Assembly: GCA_949825065.1 (NCBI GenBank)
Contig: OX463842.1
Span: 29,388,672-29,452,671 of the forward strand
Length of the DNA stretch: 64,000 nt
From: Odontocerum albicorne
Lineage: Eukaryota; Arthropoda; Insecta; Trichoptera; Odontoceridae
Reading direction: 5' to 3'
Part shown: in pieces, positions 13,201 through 28,200 of the stretch
How the letters are laid out: the number at the start of each line of letters is the position of its first letter
Position numbering within the stretch: the first letter of the stretch is position 1
Position numbers and translations under genes: made by a program
Notes under the pieces: generated by a model
The model's database searches: none
Told to the model about the DNA's origin: nothing
What the model saw: the letters and a program-made list of their open reading frames with translations, nothing else

Positions 13201-16200
13201 TTGTGAAAAATAAAACAGGTTTTTCTAACGTGAACATTGTCTATTGTATGTGTGCTATGTAAAATTGTACATAGTATTTTTTATTAATTCTAGAGTTCTT
13301 ATGAGTATTTGTCTATTTTATATATAAAATCTGATCTCAAATTTAACTAAAAAAAATTAATTTATGGGTAAATCAGATACTACATAGTATATAAAGGATT
13401 TTCTTTTGCATCTAGTTATACATTTTTTTTTAAATATAAAAATATTAAAATTTCTGTAAAATTTTACCTTAACATTTTGTGCAGCAGATATATGAGGGTA
13501 GTTTGAAAAGTTTGGTAAAAAAGCAAGTAAAATACATTTTTTTGTAAATAAAACTGTTTTCTTTTTCAACAGTCTCTTTTGAGGAACTGTTGGAAAATAC
13601 CTGTCCTCTTGGTCCAGTAATTTTCCAATTTTTTCATCCTCTCTGAAAAATAGGTTTTGTCAAACTGCAAAATAGTTATTAACTGCGGCGATGACATCTC
13701 GATTCAATGAAAATTTCTTCCCTCAGAGCCATTTTTTTAATTTCGAGAATAGGAAAAAGTCGTATGGGGTCAAGTCCGGTGAATACGAGTATGATGAATG
13801 AGAAACTAATTCGAAGCACAATTCTTGCATTTTTGTCATTGTGACGGTTAATTTGTGGGACGGCACATTGTCCTAGTGGAAGATTACTTTTTTTCGCTCC
13901 AATCTTGCCTGTTTTTCCTTCAATTCATCTTTAAAATGGTCTAATAATGCTGCATGATAGGCTCTCATTTTTGTCTTGCTCTTTTCCAAGAGTTAACAGT
14001 TGGCTATCAACTTCCCAGCTGACAAAACGGTCTTCTCCTTAGTTGATGTACTTTTACCAGTTGTTCATTATTTTGACTACTGTTTGGACTCTGGTGTGTA
14101 GAAGTGTATCCATATTTCGTCTATGATACAGTCAAGAATCAACGTAAAAAGTCCTTCAGATTGAGATTAAATATTGCCAAAAACTGGGTTGAAACATCCT
14201 TTTGAGTGTGTTTTTGGTCAATAACGAACAATCACGGCACCCATCGCACAGACAGCTTTTTCATATTTAATTTTTCATGTAGGATAGATACCCACAGTCT
14301 CGGAAATCTTACGCATATGCACTCGGCAGTCTTCCATTACGATAACATAGATTTTTTCAATGATTTCCTCCGTGGTTGACGCAATTGGGTCTCTGCGCCA
14401 TTCATCTTCGGCAAATATATATATGCCCACATTCAAACTCATTTATCTAGAAATAAACAGTCTTCAACACTGCTGCAGAGTACCCTGTGAACTTCATCCA
14501 ACTCAGCTTTGATCTGTGCGGCTGTTAAACTTTTCAAATAAAAATGTTTTATGACGGCATGGTTCTCGTTTTTCTCTATTGTTGCATCATGCGGATTCAA
14601 ATGACTATCAAATGTTAACTACGCATTACAACTGGCTGAAATTTTGACAGAGGTTGGTTGAGGAAGATACTTGCCAGCAGTGATGTCATTTTATGAATTG
14701 CGGCGCCACCTCATGTAAATTTACCAAACTTTTCAAACAACCCTCACAGTATCTGAAAAAATGGTTACATTTAAATTATTTCTTATTTTTGTTTTGAAGG
14801 TATCCAAAGGTACCGGCCAGCGAGTGAATATATTTAGCTCCCGATATAAAGCTCCGTTGTCTAGAGCCCCTCCGGTATATCAACCAACAGTCCCAACAGT
14901 CACTTCTACAACGGTAAGAAATACTCTGCCTAGTGGCCCATTTGATAAATAACACTAGTTGCATTTTCATTCATTTACTGCATCATATCATATACCTAAT
15001 TAAAAAAATATTAAGAAAGTATATCTAAATTTAATTTCATATGTCATAAATTGCATGTCTTTTTAATGTATAAGTATTGAAGGATTTTTCAAATAATATT
15101 CAATCATTTTCCTTTATACGAGTAGTTATGAGTATTCAAAGATTTGAAAAAAGCAGACATTATTGCAATAATCAAATAACGTTAATTATTTTTTTTTCTC
15201 ATAAAAAGCTGTGACTGGTTTTAAAAATATGATATCATTTTCTTTTAAAATGTGATCTGTAATAATAAAATTAAATGTTTAATTTTATATGGTATACTTG
15301 ATTATGAAAATCAATGACTTGTCATGAAAACAAGAAAAGATATGCATAAATTGTTGTGATAAATTATAACATACGATTAATTTCTTTTTTTGTGAATTGA
15401 TCCTTTAATATTTATACTTTAAAATTGTGTTTTATTTTTAAAATTTTTTTTTCATGATATACAAATATTATTTTGTGTTCAGAATAACAAGAAAATATGT
15501 AAAATTTATAACATAAAAGTAGATTTTTTTATATGTTCATTGTTGAAATCAATTTGATTGCATTTCTGTGTCATTTACGAGTAAGAAAAATGAATAAAAT
15601 TAATTTTATTTTTCAATCAAAATTTCAACTAAATAAAAAAAAAAATTGGCAAAAATTATTCTGAACACTATTTCAATGACGGATTTTCAACATGTTTCAG
15701 AAGTCCTTATATCAAATATTTATTTGATTTCATAAATGCACAGAAAATATATGAATGTTCCCATATACGAGTATGCTGCATTTTTCATCGGAAACTCAAA
15801 AAATGCTTTAATTCCAAAACCAAAAAAAAGTGTTCATTAAAGCTTTGTCCTATTTGGTTGTTAATTTCAGTAATAGGATATTTCAATAATGCACAAATTT
15901 AAAACATAAATAGAAATAAAAATAAATTCAACAATATCTGCATATATCATATATGTAATATGTAAGGTTTAACATGAAATTTTGATTTTCAGCAACCTTT
16001 TTCTTGTAAATATGTATTATTTAATATTATGTCTCCAAATTATTGTTGACTTGTTATTGTTGATTTTATTTGACCATTTATGTTAATTGCTTGTCTTTCA
16101 TGACATTTATATTATTTTGATTATCAAAACAAAACAAATCAATTTTGTTTATAATTTCTATCACAACTCAAAAAGAAATAAAATACTTTATTTTTTAATT

Positions 16201-19200
16201 TAATCACATTCGCATGAGTGCATGTACACGCTTTTAAGTGAAAGCCGATAAATTATTATATTGGCAAAATTGGTTTGTTTTTGGTGGTCATCTCCAAAAG
16301 GCTTGGCTGAAATTCTTCGTTACGGACGTCCCATTCTCGGACAGTCTCTCCGAACCAGTTTGGTTCATTGCCGCCGACGGACATTTACAAGGGAAATCTA
16401 ATCATCAGATCATTCGCTCCTCCAATCATCAATGAACGGTTAACACAATGCACCCACATACTCAGTGATTCTTCATGGCTTATTTTTAGTTTCATCTATT
16501 TGCTTCATTTCACTTAACTCTTCATTTAGATCTTAGTGTCTTTAGTGATTGTTATAAGAAAAATGGCACTGTAAACAAAAACTATATTATACTGTTCTCT
16601 TGTTATTAAGTGGGTTGCGTTTGGGCTAAAACCACAAACAACGAAGTATGCCACCCATTATAATTTTGAAGTGCCATTACTTGGACAATTGAAAATAGAG
16701 GAAAAACAAGTTACAATACTCTGTACATAATTTTGCACAATATACTTTGGTAAAAGGCAAACACGCTGTTTTAAAATTGAATAAATAATATTAATTAAAT
16801 GTTAAAATTTCTAAATAATTTGATAAACCGCACAAAACAAAAGATAATTAATTGTTACTGAATCTCCATCATAAAAACCATTTAATAATATAATTTGTTT
16901 CTCAGGTTAATCATTTTATCAGTTACAAATTGGTGTATAAAAATGGCATACTCAAGTATAAAATTTTTTGTTTACAGTTACGGCCTATTGGTATAATTGA
17001 ATGTCATTTTATATATTTTAAAAAAATTATGTAATATTTGAGATAAACCAAGTTCAAATAAAATATTTTTATTAACTAAACGCTTATTTGAGCAAATTAT
17101 TTGAAAATATATATGAAAAGTTATTTTAAAAAGTAAACAAACTTTAACATGCCACAGATACCAACTCTGTAATATGATTCTCAACATTTAAAATAATAGA
17201 AAAAGAGTTGTAGGATAATGTGTTAATACAAAATGTCTCATTTTGATTTGAAATCGTACCTAGTTTTTTTTCAAAAAAGATTTATTTGATATTTATCTAA
17301 TTCTAGTCATGTTGACTTAATTTTTCATGAAATTATGATATATTTGTTACTTTTAAGAAGTACCTTAAAAATTCTTTCATTCTAACAATTTTCATTTGTA
17401 CCAATAGTTTAATAAAATTATATTTTGTCTATCTATATTTGTTTACCAATAGTTCTTATAAGTTGTATTTTTTCATGATTTTCTTTACTTTTATGACTTG
17501 GTAATGATTACTAACTTTCGAAATTGTTTATTTTTCATCTTTGTGTTGGCTAAAAAGTTACACAGTCAATTTATTTTGCGAGGAAAATATTTTGTAAATT
17601 AAATTAAAGAGTTAAGAAGAAAAAAGAACACCAACTCAACATAAGTACGAGTATCATAAAATACAAATTCCTCCACTATCACCATAATAACATAAAAATT
17701 CCTCCACTATCATATTAACACAAAAAACTGTTACTTCAAAATCACTAATTTCCTTGCCAAACCCTGTAGAAAAATGGTTAATATTGTATTTGTGAAATAC
17801 AATATTTGTTTTTAATATATTTTCTGACAGGTTTTATAAATTATGGCTTTTTACAACTCTTTTCGTGAGAATAGTATCATTTGTTTCCTGTCATTGACAT
17901 TTAAATGGTGTTAAGAGAAATGCCTCGTATTTGTTGATTTATGTTATTTCAGTAAATACTATACTATGTTTTTTTTTTATATAAAACATAGATAAACCAA
18001 GATATTTTTAGATAAATTTTTAATATTACTTGTATAAATAATAACATATATTCTTAATTTAATTAGCAAGATGATAAATATTTTATTCTTTATCATATCA
18101 CAATGAAAATTATATATGATACTAGATTTTTCACCAAAAGTAAAATATTTATTTAGATTTAATATACACGTACTACCTTGATCAAAAATTTTTAGGACCG
18201 GCCACCGTGTGGCGCTATCAGTCACCCGATTGGAACTTTTTTTTTGTTAGGTTACCACATCTATCATTGACACTTCCCTCCAAATTTCAGTGTCATAGCT
18301 TGACATTTGTAAAAGTTACGCTGTACTGAGTACATCTACCTTTGTGTGTGTTTTCGATTTTTTACAAGTTTGAAAATGACATCAACGAGTTTGCATTAAA
18401 TTTTGTGTGAAAAACGGATTTAACGGTCCGCAGACCTTTGAAATGTTGGAGAAGTGTTTTTCGCTGGCACGAACGCTTCAGAAGTGGTCGTGAGTTGGTC
18501 GAGGATGACGAACGCAGTGTCAGTCGAAAATCGATGAAAACATCGATAAAATCAAAGAAGTGTTGGCCGAAAACCGCAAATTGACCATCAGAGAGCTGGC
18601 AGAGGACTTGAACATCGCTTATGGATCCGCTCAAGACATTTTGGTTAGTGATTTGGGCCTCAGACGTGTTGCTGCAAAACTGGTGCCGAAAGACCTCAAT
18701 TTCATGCAAAAAAAGGACCGCGCTGAAATAGCGAAATACATGATTTCCATGAGTTTTTGACCAAAAATAACACGAATACTATCCAGCAGCCTTCGAATTC
18801 ACCTGATCTGGCTCCCTGCGACTTTTTCCTGTTCAACCGACTTAAAAAACCACTTCGCGGAACGCGTTACAGCACCCAAGAGGATGTTATGAAAAAATCG
18901 AAGACGGCTCTGATGGACATACCAAAAATTGAGTACCAGCGGTGTTTCGAGGATTGGATCAAGCACTGGCGTAAGTGCGTTGCAGTCGATGGGGAGTACT
19001 TTGAAGGGGACCATATCGATTTTGATGAATAAACTTGTATTTTCGATTTTATGAATAAAGTCCTAAAACTTTTTGATCAAGGTAGTACTATATAGTATAT
19101 GCATACCCATTTTATTTTAATGTGCAGTATTTTGAAATATCTATAAGAAAATGAAAGCTAATAAACATGTTTTTAAATGTTTTGCTTGACTACACATTTT

Positions 19201-22200
19201 GTCTTGCTTTCAAAATTTTATGCAAAAGATAACAGCAAGATAAGATTTGATGAGCAGACCAAAAACATAATAAAGTTTCATTGTTTTTTTAATAATTTTA
19301 TTTTATCGTTTAAATATTATTTTGAGTCGAATTAAAAAGAAAAAAAATCTGGGTGAATTCAATCACAATTCTGTTAAATTAAATTGTTTTAAAGGCTTTA
19401 CCCCATCTTTATTATTATATACAATATTTCCACGAGTAATTTTTCCTTTTAAAAATTGCACATATTTAGTTTTTCAATATTCAATAATATTTTGAAATAC
19501 TGTAGTTCTACATTTTAATCAAATAATGTTAGTTTTATCAATAATGATGTGTTATATTAAGAAAAAAATAAGGTAAATTGCTTATTATTCTTTGAGACTG
19601 TAATAAAAACTTTTTGTAGAACAACAAATTAAAACTAAATTATTGTTGAATATAATTATTTTCTATATTAACAATACCAGATCTTTAAAATTAGCCAAAA
19701 TAAATATTAATTTGTGAAATACAATATTTACAAAAAAGCTTAATCAAAAGATTGGATAAATTTATCATTGTTTAAGATTATTATTTTGTAATGAGCAATT
19801 TCTAAATCTCATTCATTTTTTGTGTAGATTTATTATAAAATAGCTTTATGGAATAGACATTTGAGCTTTAATATTTTGGTTAGTGGTAAATTATAAAAGT
19901 TCCACAAGTGTTCCAATTAAGTCTCTTTCATTTTATATTCTGTAGTATTAAGTGCAATTCTTCATTTTTTATATTATTCAAATAAATGGCTTCGGTATAT
20001 ATAGTTAGTATTTTTGATTGTTTACCTTTTTGTGATACTTTTGATGACTTTTATCTTTTCTTTCATCTTTTCTTTCTTCTGCAGTGTGTCTATCTTTGAT
20101 GTTTTCTAAAGGCACAAGCTCATCTTTTATTGCAGGATGTAGGAGAAGAGACTAATATGTATCCTGATGTTGAAATCATATCCTTCAGCCAACCACGAAG
20201 TACACCACCATCTGATAGTTTAATAAGCGCAGAACCAATAGAAAAGGCTTCCAGATTAATCAACGTGGAAACTTCTAATCATTCTCCTTCTGTTACTGTA
20301 TCGATATTTGACGCTTTAGCTGAAATTTTGACTTCTACTCCAAAAACTGCTATTTTATCATCGACTACCCCTAAAAATATACCTGAAGAAACTAAAACAT
20401 CATATAATAATCTCAGTGGAGTGAGTACAGAAACAATTAGCAGTAGTAGAGAAGATTCTTCCAGTAGAGATGGAGGATCTTCAGAAATCAATTTAGCTGT
20501 ACAGACTGAGAGGCAAAGTTCTCGGGTAACAACTAATAAACCTGTACAGACTTCTACAGAAGCCAACTTGGGTCTTGCAACAACAAAAGAATCATTTGAT
20601 TTTCTATCTGTAACTTCTCCTGTCACGGAGTCAAATCCCACTACTTCAAATTATCCATTGTCCTTATCAAGATCTTCTCTTCAACCCGTCACACCTGCCT
20701 CAAAATCTGTTCTCCAATCATCCATAGCACCACCAGTTACTGATAGAAAACCATTTGCCACACTAATACTATATTCTACTACCCAAGCTGCTGCACCATC
20801 TGCTTCTATAGAATCCCACACTGTTATGACACCTAGATCAAAATCAAGCACAGAGCAAGCAACCAACTACTCTCCACAATTTGTCCAATTTGCTTACACA
20901 ACACCACCAACAACGGAAGAAATTAGTGATGACACAAATACGACACCTAGTTCTCATCCAAGTACAGAGCAAGCAACCAACTTCTCTCCACAATTTGGCA
21001 GATTTGCTTACACAACACCACCAACAACCGGAGAAATGACAGACGACACAAATACGACACCTAGTTCTCATCCAAGTACAGAGCAAGCAACCAACTTCTC
21101 TCCACAATTTGGCAGATTTGCTTACACAACACCACCAACAACCGGAGAAATGACAGACGACACAAATACGACACCTAGTTCTCAACCAAACACAGAGCAA
21201 GCAATTAACTTCTCTCCACAATTTGGTGGATATGCATATACAACACCAATAAGTGCAGAAACATTTACAGAGGGTACAAAATCAGATTCTGAAATCACTT
21301 CAAATGATTCTCAAACCATTTCTAATGAAATCGAGTCCGCTAACCCTGATTCTTTTACTTTTAACTTTGCATTTTTGTATAATTTTATCATGAACTCAAC
21401 GGCTTCACCAGCTCAGCTTGATGATATTTTGCCAGCGTTGTTACAAAATCTTACAAGTATTCAAAGAGCTTCAGGTAAAAAAAATATTTCATATGAAGAG
21501 AAAACTGAAACCACGGAAGCAGTATTTATTGTTACACCTGAAACTCAATCACGTTTTGCAGATGATTTTATTAATCTTGAGGATGCTGAAAGAACATCCA
21601 CGGTATCATCAGTCATAGATGCATTTTCAGGAAGGGAACAGGAAGAGAGTAGCACCACAAGTATATCTTCTAATTATTTTGATTTCGATAAATTCTCTAC
21701 AATCACTTCAGAGTCACCTATCACTTCTGAATCAACCTCTATAGTCCCAGAATTTTCTACATTGTTTTCAACAACTTTGTCAAAAGACGAGGAAGAAAAT
21801 AATTTTGTTATTGATGTAAGAAGTAATTTTGATCTCAATGATCCAACATTCTTAAAAGACAAGAATTTAAAAACACAAAATGAGATTACAGAATTTTCAA
21901 TGACTCCATCAACATTCATAACATCTCCAACATTTACACCAATCCCAACTACAGTTACTTCCACTGTTCCAGCAACAATTTCATCTTATACTTATCCAAC
22001 GACCACTTCCACTATTCCTCCAACTACCACAACTCTCGTATATCCAACAACTACAGTCTCTACTTTTCCTCCAACTTCAACAACCATTGTAATGTCAACT
22101 ACTCCATATACATCAACCACCTTATCTACAATTCCAACAAGTTTACCCACTACTCAATCAACTCCATTTTCATCTAGTTCTTTAACAACTATATCCTCCA

Positions 22201-25200
22201 CTATATCTGCTACTACACCTCCTACCACATATCCTATGACTACAACATCTACTACTTTAACACCCACTTTTTCATCGACAACTGTGACCTCTACTCCAAC
22301 AACTGTTTCATCTAATCCTTTGTTAGATTCTCAGTTATTAACACTAATTAATATGTTAGCAATGTCTAGACTAAATGCTTCCAAGGTATCATCTAGTCCT
22401 CAAGTAACTAGTTTATCACGTCGAGCTAAGTTGCTTAGAGATATTGAACAAATTATTTCGGATAATAATATTGAGGCTTTTAAAAATATGTCTAGTACAA
22501 CAGTTACAGATAGTATTATTTCACAAGCTACCACCACTCAGTCTACTTTACAAGTCACTACACTAGATAATGATGTAGAAATCAGTGCAGCACTTCCAAT
22601 AAAAGAGACAAGCACAATCTCATTAATAGATTTGAGAAACTCTGTTGGAAGTTTGTTTGATTCTTCAGATATTCAAATGGAAATTCCTTCAGATATCAAA
22701 AGCACAACAAATATTGCAGAAAAAGAACCATATTCCGATGAAAATAAAAGTGAATTTACATCTACAATGCTGAATTTTCCAATTATATCAATTTCTTCTC
22801 GATTTGATTTTACCACTGAGTCACCATTAATGGAAGACATCTCTACTTCATTGCCTAACAAGCAAAGTACAGATAATACATTACTCTTAACATCAACACA
22901 ACCTGAAATAACTACACTTTCAACTACACCAATTTCTAATAAACAAAGTACGGATAATACATTACTCTTAACATCAACACAATCTGAAATAACTACACTT
23001 TCAACCACACCAATTTCTTCACCAACATTACAAAGTGACAATGGAAACTCAGAAACATCAACTCAATCAACAGATTATGAAACAACAACACCTGAAATAG
23101 AAATGTCTACATTACAAACTACACCTCCCTATGAGTGGATTCCGCCTTTTCCTACAGCCTGGAGAAATAAACCTTCCTCTGTCCCTGATGCTTCAGCAAG
23201 ATCACAAAGTTCTACTACAAGTCGTCCCAAAAAGGATTATTACATATATGGAGTTCTCCCCAATAATACAGTGGTACGTAAAAATCCCAACAATAGTGAA
23301 TTGGAGACATTAACTGAAGCCAGCCCATTTATAGTATTCGGAGTACTACCAAATAACACAGTAATCAGAAGATTCCCTAACGGAACTAAAGTACCACCTG
23401 TGATGCAGAAAATTGATATTTTATCAATCGATCCAAGAAGCCTTAGAAATCCTTATAGTCCTGTGTACAGCGATCCCGATTCAATAAAACCAATAAATAA
23501 CATGGATGACATAAACACTAATGATATAACTCAAACAAATCTGACCGAGAATCCAGATAGTACAAATACTGAGAAAAATATTCAAATGAAGGAAGCTCCT
23601 GTAAATAACACACAAACAATGGTACTTGTGTCTTTTTCAGCTCGAATGGATCGCTAATTACTTAAGCTTGCTTGTGATCCTGTAGAAGTTCTAGAAGCAT
23701 GACGAAGAAATAATCTACTAACAATTTAATAATGTATCCTGCTTTACTTATTGAAAAATCTAATCTATTAAAATCTAATATTTTAGAGTTAATATTGTTT
23801 TTTAATCTTTATTTTTTTTAATGGTTTAGGTTACTACTAAAATTGTTTAACAATTCTAACCTAATGTTATGATCCAATATTTTTTTATGGGGTTTTATTA
23901 TGTTCATGTATTTAAGTAAATATTTAGATTTTATTAAGTGAATATTCTAATAACTTAAAAATTACCTTTAGTAAACATAATTTTTTGTTATTTCAGCAAA
24001 AAACTCGGAAAGAATCTAAAGAAAATGAATCAAAATCGAATAAAGAATCAAACATACCTAATAATATAAAATCATCAACAGAAACTAATGTTGTAAATCT
24101 TTTGACCACTTCGAAGCTTCCAAAAATAGAGGATATTTTATTAAGTAGCATAGCAGCTGCTACAAAAGAAGAGTCACGTAAAACGACCATGACCACTCGC
24201 ACTACTACACCTCGGTATCTTACTTTAGATATTGATCCAGAAGTAAGAATGTAACAAATTCATTGCTATGGCTATGTATTTAAATCTTTTTGTTTTCTAG
24301 TTTCTTACAAAGCCTTTTATTTCAGACAAAACAGATTCGAACTGAAAAGCCTGGAGATGGCACTGCTAATGCAGTTTATCGATGGAAACCTATATCAAAT
24401 GATATTTTAACTACTGAAAAAGATGGATTATTGAACAATAAAGGAAGAGAAACATACATTCAACGAATCACTGGAAATAAATCAGCAAGTTTGACACTAT
24501 CCAATACAACTCAAAAATCACCAATAAATATTTCAACTACAACCACCCAAACCAGTACTATTGCAAGTGATGAACAAGATAATATCGTTTTATTCAGTCA
24601 AGATAGACCAAAATCAAATTCGAAAACATCAACCGAGTTTATTGACTTTTCAAAAGCTACAGAAGCATCTAAAGACATTAAAATTGATTTACAGAAAGTA
24701 GCTATGTCAACTGATTTTTCTGCTCCAAAATATACTTCATTGAATACACCATTACGAAATTCTGATAATTCAATTCAGCAAATAGTTGCTACATCTATGC
24801 CTGCAATAGTCACGATGCTCAGAAAACCAGATTTAACTAGTACTACTATTGCTGTAAAACCACCATCCACAACCACACAAAAACTCCAAATTCCAAATAC
24901 AACTGAGCGCAAAGTAATAACTTCAAGTCGTAGACCATCCAGTACAACTACTCAAAGGCGACCAACCACCAGATCTACAACCCAAAGAACTACAACAGCC
25001 CAACCAGCTCCTATATATACACAACCTTCAGCGAGGTATCAATATTTCACCGTTAATCATGATGAACCATTAACAACACAAAATCCACAAAAAATATTTG
25101 CAGTATCTTCAACAAGTGAGCCAAATCAAGTGAATATTGGGACAACAATGACTTCTGATAAAATGGCATATTCCATTGAAGATGATATTGCATTTTTAAC

Positions 25201-28200
25201 AAGTTTGGTAAGTCTTAAATAAATCATTGCTATATTTGATTATTTTTATCTAAATATTTTGTAAAAATCACTGGTTAATTGAATTTTTTTTAAATAATGC
25301 AACATTCAGTAAAATTTTAATTAGGTATTACAACTTCCATTTATAGTTAATTTGATGTTAACTTTTCGCAAGTACCCCCGTATGGGTACGTTGGGCTAAA
25401 TTTTTTCCCAAAAGCGTACTGCCGTACGAGTGCATCATAGCTAATAAAGCAAAAACTGAAAAATGTAAACTTATTGGATGGGTGATAACTACTGTAACAT
25501 AGATGAAGTGTTCATATTTTACAGCCCTTGTTTAGTTTAGCTGGTAAAAATACAATAAAAAGTTATTGGTCTACAAATCTAATGAGTGCCACATCATTTT
25601 TCGGAAGCTTATTTTCACAAGATAGAATTTTACTCTTTTTGCACGCAGTGCATTTTTCAGACATCATTATTTCTACTATAGACAAATTGCACAAATTATT
25701 AGAGCCACTGAAAAAGAATTTCAAAAATGTATTCTACACATTTTAAAATTTATGCATAGATAAGAGTTTTTTTTCTATGGAAAGGACGTTTATCTTTATG
25801 AATATATGTATATACCATCATTGCCGTTTCAGAAGCAAAATATTTGTAATGTACGATGTATTGACAGGGTACGTATTAGATTTCATAGTATATGGTACAC
25901 AGGATCAGATACAAATGTTGTAATTGATCCAGACCTTGGAACTTCAGGATCTATTGTCTAAACAATGATATCCGATTATTTGGGAAAAGGAAAAAGAATC
26001 TACGATGATAATTGGTACACGAACCCATCATTGTTTAACTATTTGAATATTAATAAGGTCAATGCTTATGGAACAATACAACACTAATCAAAAACAAATT
26101 CCGAAATTTTAAAAAGTAAAATTAATCCAGGTGATATAAAATATCTTCACTCAAATAATCTGTTAGTTATAAAGTTGCATGACAAAAAAAATGTTTTCAT
26201 TTTAACAGATTGTCACGAAGAGAAGACCGTGGAAGTAGAGACAATAAACTTCGCAACTGGAGAAAAAAAATTACCTGACATTGTAAAAAATATGGAAGCG
26301 TGAGATATAAAGTGGATATGGTTATAAGTTTTGTAGATTTGTAAAAAGGAAGTTATGTAAAAAAATTGTTTCTTCCGTCTTCATGTATCTGGAATACTTT
26401 CAACCTTTTCTGTCTGAAAAGAAGTCGAACATAACTTTCTTACAATTTTGACTCAATATTGTCCAACAGATAATCAAAACATATTATCAACCAAACCCTT
26501 CTACTTCTGGGGGAAGAACATCATCCCAAAATCCTCTTAAGCTAGTAGAGCTTCATTTTTCCAATCCAATTTCACAAACAGCAGCTCAAGGTTTTAGAAC
26601 TCAAAGAAGATGATTTGTCTGTAGTCATATAGTCGTAACATACTTGAACCATCAAGAAAAAATATCAAATTTATGTGCATAAAATGTGATGTTGCCCTAT
26701 ATGCATATCCTTGTTTTGAAGATTATCACATGTAGAAACAGCATTAGGTTAAAAAAAAGACGTAAACAAAAATATTTATAGTATATTTATAGTATTCCCA
26801 AGAAATTAAAAAAATATAAAACTTATCAAAATAAAACAATAAAAAAGTTATATAAATTTGTTTATTATTAGATTTCAACAACAGATGTGCGAACTACCAA
26901 GTGTTACTCAATTCCCATGGTTGCTCACCCCTGACTTTTTGACACAAAAATTGCTTTATATCTCCTATGTAAATGAATTTTTCTAAATTAAATCACATCT
27001 TATGACATCATATGCTGATATACTACTTATATAAAAAATAAAAGAAAAAAAAATTGATGGTCAAAAACTCACTCCCGGCATATATAACGTACGTGGGTCG
27101 TCCAGAAAGTAAAGAACGTTTTGGCATAACTAAATAAAAACGATATCAACACAAAACTTTATTTACAAAGTCACAGTACCTCACTCTATTTTTCAATGTA
27201 GTCGCCATAGCTGTTAAGGCACTTATTGTAACGTGGAACTAATTTTTGAATTCCGATGTTATACTCTTCTACTGCCAAAGATTTGAGCCAGGATATCACT
27301 TCTTGTTTGAGGTCTTCATCGTTTGCGAACTATTTTCTACCCAAAAATTCCTTTAGTTTCGGGAATAAGTGAAAATCACTTGGTGCCAAGTCAGGGCTGT
27401 AAGGAGGATGTCCAAAAATTTCCCACTTAAGACGTTAAGTTTCAAGATGTTGAAGTTCTCGCTGTGTTCGTGCTGATGCATGAGGCCGTGCATTGTCATG
27501 ACTCAAAACCACCTTTCCCAACAACATTCCACGTCTCTTGTTTTGGATGGCACGTCTAAGTCGTTGAAGAGTTTCACAATAGGCCTCTGAGTTTATTGTG
27601 TGTCCTCTTGGCATAAACTCCACGTAGATCAAACCCTTTCGGTCCCAAAAAACTGTTGCCATAACTTTTTTGATGTTGAGATTCGGTTTTTCTTTTCCGA
27701 GCACACATTTTTGTGTAGCCAACGTGCTCTGTCACTATTTCATGTAGGAGTGATTGTGAAATTTGTGGAAAAGATTCATGTACTGTGCTTAAAGTTGCCT
27801 ATAAATTTTGATAGGCCGAACATTTTGTGCATTCAGAAAACGAATAACACTATGCACTTCACATTTGGCGGGATTTTCGATGGGCGCAGCCATTTTGAAA
27901 GGTTACAGAACAAAGACGTATGACTGTTCAGCAACGAAACTCAACTTGCACTGAAGTGAGGGAAGGAGCTAATTGGCGCGCATACGATCGCGGGGGTGGG
28001 GGATCGGCGCAGGGTGTGGTGCGCAATCGTTCTTTACTTTCTGGACGCGCCTAGTATATAACTGGTAAATTTCCATACTTCAGAAAAGGTAACGATTTAT
28101 TTGTTACATTATATATTACAAATGGATCCAGTTTGTTGTTTAATACACTGGGTCTCGATACTAATTCTTATTTGAATTAGCCAACATATTTTGATCACCA

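Larger units (their letters stand above)
14914..20135 (+). other. Intron 4 (5.2 kb)
   Basis: Very AT-rich. Contains the deleted mariner at 18173-19085 and a short duplication at 17665. No additional exon with matching phase and composition was seen, though a small one could be missed. Confidence 0.6.

Noticed and set aside
20844..21221. Minus-strand Cys/Trp-rich open frame
   Set aside because: It is the antisense of the four 38-residue repeats in exon 5. The repeat makes the frame open.
25370..25435. GTACCCCCGTATGGGTACG as a possible transposon end
   Set aside because: A partial inverted repeat upstream of the piggyBac remnant, but no matching opposite end or TTAA target could be assigned.
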